DNA from: Ceratopteris richardii
Lineage: Eukaryota > Streptophyta > Polypodiopsida > Polypodiales > Pteridaceae
Direction of reading: 5' to 3'
Assembly (NCBI GenBank): GCA_020310875.1
Contig: CM035433.1
Coordinates: 110,935,306 to 110,999,305, forward strand
Length of the DNA: 64,000 nucleotides
Positions 55,830-64,000 of this stretch are shown in pieces; position 1 is the first letter of the stretch, and the number at the start of each line of letters is the position of its first letter. A program made the position numbers and the translations under genes. The notes beneath the pieces are model-generated. The model had not been told where the DNA came from and ran no database searches. It saw only the letters and a program-made list of their open reading frames with translations.

Positions 55830-58800
55830 ATGAGGTGTACAACTTCCACTTTTGCTTATTACTTGCCTTTCTAACAGTTCGAAGTCTTGAAGGACTCTCC
55901 TCACAAACATTAGATTTAGACAAGAAAAAAATCACGAGGGTACATATTGCAAAAGGAGGTTGACAGTGGAGTGTGCTGAAAGAATGATATTGGAGGTGCA
56001 CATTTCCAAAGAAAGTCGATTGGGTATGGAAAAAGACCATGAGGATGTCGAAAATGGAGAGACACATGATGATTATCAAGACAATGAGAGGTAGCAGGAG
56101 AAGATGACACTCTCCTCTATGGAATATAAGGACCTTTATGGCATCCTACATGATTCTAGCAAGAAGGAGGAGTTATGGCCTCATTTCCAGGTTTGAGTAT
56201 TTTTGAATTTCTATAAAATCTTTATTTTTAAGAACGGTAATGAAGCACTAAGGGGCCAAGATCTTGGAGGGAAATCACATGTATGGAGAGTATGAGGTCT
56301 ATACTCTCATTTGGAGGCAAGGATTCCCTCAAGATATAAAAAGACATAAGTTTAGGGCATTAATAGAATAGTCATTTTTCATTATTTTTACATAATATAC
56401 AGGTCCTATTTTTGACTATTAGTCATTTCGGGAAGGGAATACGAAGCAGGATTTCTCTTAGTTTGGTGGAAAAGATCATGCACACCTCTAGTCTAGTGTA
56501 TTGACTTCCATATACAATCAAGAAATCCAAAATAGTATGATGGGAGTTTGAAGCTCCACAAGACCTCCTTCCATCACAGTTTGAGAAAAAAATTCAGCAC
56601 CTGAATCTAAGAAATTTCCATTTTGGACGAGGGAAAAATAGGTGTATTCGCTATGGATGGATGGGAAAAAGTATATTTACTGAGAGTATGGTATATGGAC
56701 TTTAGAAAGGAATCGTAGGATTAATTAAAAGAATAATTTAAGGAGGAATTTTACCTCCTCAAAGACCCCCTTCCCGCACTTTTTGGAAAAAAATTAGATG
56801 TTAAATTTTGCCAAACTCCACTTTTGGGAGTAAGAATAAAGATCATAGGCATGGATTAGTGCACATGTACATGAATTATGGTGTATATATTACCATGGAG
56901 AACTAGAAAATCCAAGAGAAATCCACACTTAGAGTGGATTAGAAGCTTGCTAAGAGCTCCCATTTAAGTTTTTGCATGAAAGCAAAAATCTTGATTTAGG
57001 CCTCTTTTGGGGAGTGAATTAGCATGCATGAAGGGAGGATTTGGTAAGGTGAAAATAGGCCCAAGCATCTTCATATATCCCTCTCTGAGGTTATGGAGAG
57101 AATTTTAGGATTTGCTTGATGGAAGAATGCTTTGGGGCACCTCAAAAATCACAGTTTCACACTTTTTCCAGCCCCTCCAACAGTCCACTAGTTTGACATG
57201 TCCCACTTGGAATGGCCATATCTTGGGCTAGAAAACTCCAAATTGGACATGCTATGGCTCATTTTGAAGAGCACAAGATCTATTTTCAGATTATCAAAAT
57301 AAATTTTGGAAAATAAGTATTTTTGCAGGTCTGAATAGGTCTGCAAAGTTTGAACAGTTTTTGGCAACTACCTTCCGGGAGCCATATCTTTCAATCCGGG
57401 AAGCGATTTGAGTAATTTCACTTTGAGCTCTTTGCACATGCTATATATTTCAGTTAATGAACATTTGAATGTCCTAAAGTGGTTTTTGCAGGTCTAAAGA
57501 ATGATTACTAATGCATTTTTTGACTAAAATTGCATTATTTTAGTAATCATCTGACCATGCTTTATGTTTGAGAAGTGATCCGATGTTTTTGGACACTTCA
57601 AAGCTTATGTTAGGAACTGAGGAGGAAGCTGTAGAGGTCCCAAAGCTCGTTGAGAAGGATTGGATGCATGCAATTCCAAAACCAAAACTATTCAGGGACG
57701 TATACTTTATGCTTCAAGCACTTTACTTTATGTTATGGCATGTTTTGTATGTACATGCATAGATTGGATTGCATACATCAAATGTTGATCATTGTTTAAA
57801 TTCTAAAAGTATGGATCAATAGGCAAGAAATACACTTTTTGATTGTTTGCAGGAAAGAGGATGGCAAAAACTACATGGCGATGCAACACAAAGAATTGTT
57901 GCTAGCATTTGCTCTTATGTTTTTGCAGGTTAGGGAGTCCATATATAAGTTTATGGCGTGCATGCCATGGGCCTGTCAAGCCCTATGTTGTTAGGTGGCC
58001 TGTGTGCCACTGAGCTTATGGTTTAAATTTTTTTGGGATTCCTTTTCTTGGGGAAATGCTGTCGAAAAATTTCCCACCTCATGGTGTTATATACGCAATT
58101 ACCTTTAGGTAAGAATGTTATGGCATGGTAACATGCCTTTTTTGCAAACATCACTAAGGTGTTAGCATGCTTATAAGCATTTGTTTGATGGACTTAGTAC
58201 CATCATAGTATACATAAGGCAACTTCAGTAGAAATAGGATCCCTACACATAATCCTTATGGATTTAGACCATAGGATTGCTAAGGGGAAGGAGCTATACC
58301 TTCACCATTAGTAGCGTGCACAAGCGATCCTATAGGTTTTAGGAAGTTGCATATAGACATTGGAGATACATATATGATAATCTCCAATATAGTGAAGATT
58401 TATTTATCTTCACAAGAGTCTCACAGTATGATTAGGAGCCTATGGGGTATTATTAAGAATATCCAAAGAGTGATTAGCTTCACTCATACACATCACTTGA
58501 GCAAGTAGTGAAGCATTTTTGCTACACTACTAAGGAAACCAATTAGATGGGATCACAAAGATGGGTTTCATGAGACAGCATCGACGGGTGCTTATGTGAT
58601 TCGAGTGATGGTTAGGAAGGCCATAGGCATGGCACTAGCTCTATGGTATAGAGCATAGATCCCTTAGTCAAGTATAGTTGGGGTACACAATACATATATG
58701 TATATCGGGATCTACAGAAGGTATCTAGACTCAGTCTTGGTACCTAGGAACAAGTTAGTTTGGAATAGAAAGGGATATCCATTGTCACTTGTTGACTAGA

Positions 58801-59001
58801 ACCAAACTATACTATTTCAAGGATATGGGACTCATTTGAGTCCACTGACATGATTTTAGGATATGGGATTCATTAGAGTCCACCTGCATATTCCATTACA
58901 TATGTATGGAATATACATTAGATTTAGTGTAGGTATGACAACATGAATTGGAAGAAGTTTTCATTGGTATGGGATGATGGAAATGACTTCCCTTTGAGCA
59001 C
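55830..59001 (+). other. Long non-coding leader or internal region of an LTR element
   Basis: After the primer site there is 3.2 kb with no domain. A short frame (56000-56190) reads acidic sequence only. Degenerate repeats occur: gccatatctt-type blocks ending in ttttgcaggtct at about 57205-57340 and 57370-57495, and a direct repeat ggatatgggactcattt/ggatatgggattcatt near 58820-58895. A stem gattactaatgca...tgcattattttagtaatc spans 57503-57548. Such long leaders occur in large plant LTR elements. That assignment is an inference. Confidence 0.4.
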
Positions 59002-59735
59002 TGGAATTTAGGCCCTTAGATTTGCACACTAGAAGTGAAACGAGCCCAATACCTAGGTCGCTTCATATATCTTTTCTTCTACCCTGCAGTAAAACTCTGA
59101 TTCACCTACCTTACATTGATCCAAATCTAAGCTTTTAGCTATACTTATTATCTTCCATATGCTTTCCAATATGCTATAGAAATCCTCAAATGGATGTTTT
59201 TAGGTCAGTCAACAACTCTGTACAAAATAGACTATGCAGAGATGTAGGATATATAAAAATTAGGGTTATAGAGATACACCAATTCTTTGCATATAAAGCT
59301 GATTTCAAGAATCCCTCTTAGGGAAAGTAAGACACATATATAAGCTATAGAATGCACTTTAAATCTCTTGAATTGGACATGTACACAAAGAGTTACAACT
59401 GTTATAAGCATACTATGTCTATACGTACAAGAGACTAGAGCAGGTGTGGGCTTCATAGCTCCTCCTTACTCCTCTTGTGTCCATGTAACACCCTCCTCTG
59501 CATTTTTCCAAGCTTGGATAGCTATTTCAGCTCCTTGAGCCTTGGATGACTCTCTCCTTAAGTCTCCTTAAGTATATGTCTCTTAGTCTTCAATGACCTA
59601 CAAGACTTCTATGCATTTGATGACACTTCACCTTCTTTTACACCTTTTGGATGCCTCTTCCAACTTTTCCACCACCTTAGGACTGCCTTGCCTGATCTTG
59701 CCCAGTCTTGACACTACCCCAAGTGATTTGAAACA
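59002..59735 (-). repeat. LTR related to that of element C, inserted in copia F
   Basis: On the plus strand it runs from tggaatttagg to gatttgaaaca. It matches 30753-31148 at both ends and has about 350 additional bases in the middle (59140-59490). It stands alone here: copia F coding starts directly after it in the opposite orientation. Confidence 0.72.
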
Positions 59736-60389
59736 ACCAGAAAGGTATGGATATGATTCCACATTTATTACAAAGCATTCAATCTATTTGGCAAAGGACT
59801 CAATATCAGAGGAACCTTCAACCTATGAAGAGGAAAAGGAAAATCCTAATTAGGAAAAGGCCATGAAAGAAGAAATAGATGCATTGAAGGAGATGGACAC
59901 TTGGGACTTGGTTCCAATGTCACCCAATCAAAAGATGATTGGTTGCATATGGGTATATAAACTCAAAAGAAATTCAGACGGAGCAATTTGTAGGTACAAG
60001 GCAAGATTAGTTGCCAAAGGATGCTCACAAACTCATGGTATAGACTATGAGGAAACATTCACACCAGTTGCAAAGATGACTACAATCAGAACATTGATAA
60101 GTGTACATGCTGCAAGAAATTGGAGAATCCTCCAACTTGATGTGAAAAATGCATTTCTAAATGGCTAGATAATTGAAGAGGGATACATCTTAAAACCTCC
60201 ATGTTTTGAAAACCCTAATCATACATCTTATGTTTGCAAAATTAAGAAAGCATTGTATGGATTGAAGCAAGCTCCTAGAGCTTGGAATTACAGGTTGGTT
60301 ATATATCTTCAAGATCAAGACTTCAGACCTAGCAACTCAGATCCTTCTTTGTTCATCAAAAGAATCACAAAGAGATTGTCTTTCTATAT
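59736..60389 (+). pseudogene. copia reverse transcriptase N-terminal half (element F)
   Basis: Domains: [66 protein letters not shown], a TAG, then LYGLKQAPRAWNYRL and SDPSLFIKR. The reading is lost a few codons later, before the YVDD box, where repeat R1 copy b begins. It has only two stops over most of its length. Confidence 0.87.
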
Positions 60390-60858
60390 GTATTCTCTTC
60401 AGCAACCTACTTGGCTCTAATTCAAAATCAATTTTTTGTAAAAAATGTGTGGAATGATACCCAAGAGTCTATATGATGACTCACCATGTTGTACACTAAG
60501 ATAGAGATGATATTTTAAAGCAAAATACATACATTGGTGATTATCTTGGTTCATCTTTTTTTCTCTGATTTTTCCTCAGACTCAGTCCTCTTGTCGAGGC
60601 TGCTATTTTTTTATATAGAGCTCCAAATCAAGTTATCATTGGAAATCTTAGTTATAAAGTAGATAATGATAACTTTCCAATTAAGCATTAATTGGAAAGT
60701 TATCATTGTCTAGTTTATGTATAAGGTTTCAAGTCATTTGGTTTAATGGATTTAGAGAAATCTTAGTTTTAAAGTCTCGGGGTCATCTTCTACACATCCC
60801 TAAGAAATCAGGATGACATCCAATCAAAGTTAAAGTTGTTGATCCTTCATTTTTTGTT
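60390..60858. repeat. Dispersed repeat R1, copy b
   Basis: It is the homologue of 26068-26478 (about 60 bases longer). It contains an inverted pair near 60670-60715: taactttccaatta / taattggaaagttatcatt, a short hairpin that copy a lacks. Confidence 0.75.
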
Positions 60859-60879
60859 CTCATGTATGGGTGATTGCAG

Positions 60880-61905
60880 GTTTTATGTCACTTTCATTGA
60901 TGACCATACATGAAAAGTATGGGTATACTTCATAAAAGAGAAGAGTGAGGTGTTTACTCACTTTCAAAATTTCAAGTCTATGGTGGAAAACCAGAAATGG
61001 AAGTATATTTAGACATTAAGAGGTGATGGACGAGGTGAAAACAAGTCAAATGAGTTCAATAGTTTTATAAAAAGTCATGGAATTCGAAGGCAGTTTTCAT
61101 GCAGGTACATAGCACAATCGAATGGCATTGTTGAATGCAAAAATAAACATATTGCAGAAATAGCAAGAGCCTTGATGGCTGAGAAAAATATGCCTCATTA
61201 TTATTGGGAGAAGTTGTCCACACTGTTGTATACATCATGCACAGAACTCTGATTGTTGATGTACATCAAGTTGCGCATGAAGAGAAGTTTACAAATAAAA
61301 GGCCAAAATTATCACATATGAAAGTATTTTGATGTATTGCATATGTAAATGTTCCAAATGAGTTGAGGACGAAGCTTGATCCAAAAGCAAAAAAATGTAT
61401 CTTCATTGGGTACTCCCTTGAGCAAAAGTGATATAAATTCTACAAGCCACTCACATGACAAGTGAAGGTAAGAGTAGATGTGGTGTTTGATGAAATGTCA
61501 AGCTTCTATGCAGATGCCAAAGAAGGACTTAACATTGACTCAAATGACAAAGGAAATGTTGAAAAATCAATGTGTAAAATCTCAAGTTTTGAGTGGACTT
61601 GATGTGTCATCAAGCAATAGTTCCAACTCAAATCCATGGATTGGAATATTGCATGAAAATTTGAGTCCAACAAATTCATCGACTAAATCCAATAAAGGTA
61701 AAGAAAAGCTTTCTACTGATAGTAAAACATCTACAGGTTTTGAAGACACTGATGGAGATTCAAGCAGTTCAAAAAAGAGACTTGATGATGAACTTGGATT
61801 GCCCTCTATGAAGTCTTCAGGAGAGAAAGGCACATGCATATGATACAAGGAGAAGTGACACAGTACCAAGAAGTTCTGCAAGGATACAAAATTTGGTGCA
61901 ACAAT
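60880..61905 (+). pseudogene. copia integrase fragment (element F or another)
   Basis: It reads FYVTFIDDHT, KVWVYFIKEKSEVFTHF, TLRGDGRGENKSNEF (second Asp), AQSNGIVECKNKHIAEIARA (third catalytic residue Glu kept), KCIFIGYS-like text in shifted frames, a charged linker (61478-61843), then RSSARIQNLVQQFD. In a copia element this lies before the RT, but here it lies after the RT at 59736-60389. So two pieces are joined out of order. Confidence 0.82.
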
Positions 61906-62119
61906 TTGATGTATGACAATTACATTGGAGTTCGTGTCGCAAAAGCTCCAACTGTTGCTCAATCGGTACCCCAGGTATGGGTGATGTACCAAAATCCTCA
62001 GTATTATGGGTAGGGTCCATGGTCTTATATAGAACCAAAACCTAGGACCAAGCAAGTGAAAAGAATTTTAGCAATATTGGAATCGAAATAGAAAAGGAAA
62101 GGTTTTGTCTTGGAAATAT

Positions 62120-62170
62120 ATAAAATTAAATAAATAAATAAATCAGAGTATTAGATAAATAAATAAATAA
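62120..62170. repeat. (AAAT)n microsatellite, two tracts
   Basis: Two runs of aaat units (62125-62142 and 62155-62170) flank cagagtattag. Confidence 0.85.
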
Positions 62171-62242
62171 GGCAAAGAGAGTGTTAGAAGTTATGTTAAA
62201 TATCAATCAAAAGGAACGGGATATCAATATGTGAAAATAGGC

Positions 62243-62295
62243 TAGTGGATAAAGCATATCTGTTATAAGTGAGAAGTGGTTTTAGATTCCCTGCA
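62243..62295 (+). mobile_element. tRNA-like SINE head
   Basis: Taggctagtggataaagca (62243-62261) is a good A box and ggttttagattcc (62277-62289) a fair B box at the right spacing. No tail is clear because a minisatellite follows directly. Confidence 0.4.
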
Positions 62296-62296
62296 T

Positions 62297-62405
62297 GCTA
62301 ACTAGGGAAATACATAAGCTAACCTAGGGAAATAAGTGAGCTAACTAGGGAAATAAGTAAGCTAACTAGGGAAATAAGTGAGCTAACTAGGGAAATAAGT
62401 GAGCT
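62297..62405. repeat. Minisatellite, five units of 21-22 bp
   Basis: Units gctaactagggaaataagtg start at 62297, 62318, 62340, 62361 and 62382, nearly identical. The last ends in a partial unit at 62403. Confidence 0.95.
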
Positions 62406-62635
62406 CCTATTGCCACTCATTAGTTAGAGAAGGTTCATGCATAGCCAATGGCTACCAACGAAACTGAACCACGAGACCCATGAGTGCCAAAGAAGCAAAA
62501 GATGCAAAAGTTATGCCATAGTTTTATGCCTTAATCGACGCCTTGGAGTAAGCCACAAGAGTAACAACATGGATAACTGAATTGATAAACAAACTTGCTA
62601 AGCAAAACGGAATAGGGACAGTGCACAGTGTCATA

Positions 62636-62705
62636 ATGAGCATAGTGAGCACAGTGAGGACAATGAGTGTAGTGAGTACAGTGAGCCAAATGAGCACAAT
62701 GTGAT
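62636..62705. repeat. Degenerate 9-bp repeat (agtgagcac)n
   Basis: About seven variants of agtgagcac or atgagcaca follow each other. The His/Tyr/Cys-rich frame on the minus strand over this block is a product of the repeat. Confidence 0.85.
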
Positions 62706-62888
62706 AGGATCATAGTAACATATTTGAAAAAATTCTAAAAAAGACACCAGCAAACCAAAAAGACGTGAATCAACAAACATAATCATGCACCAGATGAGAA
62801 TTAACGAGATGGAATGGATGTCGAATCCTGAATGGATGGAAAAAATCACGATCGGATGCCGAGAAGTACACCTTTGCATACCCATGTA

Positions 62889-64000
62889 GGCAATGCATAA
62901 ACCTGCTCATCTGTGAGACAGCAAACTGAATATCTGGCCGAGTAATGCATAAGTAAATCAAGCATCCAACAGCCTGCTGATAGAGAACAGCATCAAATGC
63001 ATCTCCAGCATCATGAAGACTCAATCGTAAACCTGTCTCCATAGGAGTGGCAATAGGCTTACAGTCTTCAAGGCCAAAACGCTGCAATAATGTGTCTATA
63101 TATTTCGTTTGACACAAAGCCATTCCACCATCAACATGCATAAACTGAATGCCCAAATAGTGATGCAAATGCCCCAAATCAGACATCTCAAATGAGGCAT
63201 GCAAATCAGCCTTAAAATCAGCAATATGTGTCTCAATAGGACCAGTGAGCAGCATGTCATCAACATAGACAACAATGATCAAAAGCACATCATTAGCACG
63301 CTTAACATATAAGGTGCTTTCAGTTGGACTATTCTCAAAACCATGTGCAATCAGATAGGCATGTATCTTCTCATATTAAGCACGTGGTGCTTGCTTTAAA
63401 CCATATAATGCCTTCTTTAACCTGCAAACCTGGTTTTCATGCCCTTTCTGCACAAAGCAACGGGGCTGAAAAACATACACTTCTTCATGCAAGTCACCAT
63501 TCAGAAATGCTATTTTAATGTCCAACTGATGTACATTCCAACCATGATGGGCTGCAAGTGCACAAATGCTGCGAACAGTAGTCATACGGCATGTAGGTGC
63601 AAAGGTCTCATCAAAATCAATGCCTCTTTCCTGTGCATAACCCTTTGCAACAAGCCTAGCCTTATACCTGTCAACTATACCATCAGGTTTACGCTTCAGC
63701 TTGTATACCCACTTAGTGCCAATGGCCTTTTTGCCAGAAGGCAAGTCACATAAAGACCATGTACCATTCTTCATTATAGCATCATATTCAGATTGCATAG
63801 CAGCCATCCAATTTTCTGAATCTTGAGCTTCATCAAAAGAAACAGGCTCATTCTCATCACAGAGTCTAGATGCAGCCATAGCATAGCAATCTGATGCAAA
63901 GGAGGCACTATGAGAGCCTGAACGAGTACGATATGACAAAGGTGCATCTAATTTGCTGTCACACAAAGTCTGCACCAGCCATTTTGGCATAGTTTTTGCC
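62889..64000 (-). pseudogene. copia RT (family A, element A4), runs off the window
   Basis: From 63990 down it aligns nearly residue by residue with A1: ENWMAAMQSEYDAIMKNGTW, KAIGTKWVYKLKRKPDG, QLDIKIAFLNGDL, VVYVDDMLLTG (intact) and GLEDCKPIATPMETG. It keeps Gln (CAG) where A1 has TAG at 19741, and lacks the 2-bp insertion of A1. One stop (TAA, 63376-63378) replaces Trp in PRAWYE. It ends abruptly at about 62889 after the QMSRFMHC segment, where unrelated DNA starts. The 5' part lies beyond 64000. Confidence 0.92.

Noticed and set aside
62531-62885. His/Tyr/Cys-rich frames suggestive of a metal-binding protein
   Set aside because: They come from the degenerate 9-bp repeat at 62636-62705.

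Overview
The window is a stretch of a large nuclear plant genome. It is built almost entirely of decayed, nested retrotransposons. The evidence is Ty1/copia polyproteins (zinc knuckle, DSGA protease, HHCC/DDE integrase, YVDD or YADD reverse transcriptase, RNase H), copia primer-binding sites of the plant initiator-tRNA-Met type (TGGTATCAGAGC), plant-type LINEs with a DUF4283-like ORF1 and a zf-RVT tail, and long AT, AC, CT and TTC microsatellites. The sequence is AT-rich, and no rRNA gene, functional tRNA gene, CRISPR array or bacterial gene is visible. I cannot name the species. A fern or gymnosperm is a guess from style only.

Layout. 1-6.3 kb: a duplicated non-coding block, a minus-strand copia of family A (A2), and a plus-strand copia (P) split by another minus-strand family-A fragment (A3). 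6.5-8.6 kb: SINE-like sequence and a 5'-truncated LINE. 9.2-13.1 kb: the second copy of the duplicated block, then the only candidate host gene, with a GA-rich leader, a Ser/Pro-rich first exon and three short downstream exon candidates. 13.6-22.3 kb: a LINE scrap and a minus-strand copia (D) whose integrase was split by a complete family-A element (A1, 16553-21707, 229-bp LTRs, target duplication GCATC). 22.7-26 kb: copia E, an LTR with primer site, and family B copia (B1). 26.7-31.1 kb: minus-strand copia C. 31.6-33.7 kb: a minus-strand LINE. 34.5-35.6 kb: a broken gene-like segment that may come from an unusual transposon. 36-38.8 kb: long microsatellites. 38.8-43.5 kb: the most complete LINE. 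45.5-50.2 kb: LINE tail, family B copia (B2) with a TTC-expanded LTR, and a direct duplication. 51-53 kb: a dispersed repeat, a promoter-like site, and a 5'-truncated LINE with a 15-bp target duplication. 53.6-59 kb: Ty3/gypsy gag-protease, then an LTR, primer site and a long non-coding leader. 59-62 kb: an LTR related to that of C and two copia pieces in abnormal order. 62.9-64 kb: another family-A copia running off the window.

No element in the window is autonomous. All coding units carry stops, frameshifts or deletions, and many stops look like CAG-to-TAG changes expected from deamination of methylated cytosines. The value of the window lies in the insertion order that can be read from the nesting, the shared gag stop of family A, microsatellite growth inside an LTR, the possible unclassified transposon relic at 34.5-35.6 kb, and the candidate host gene.
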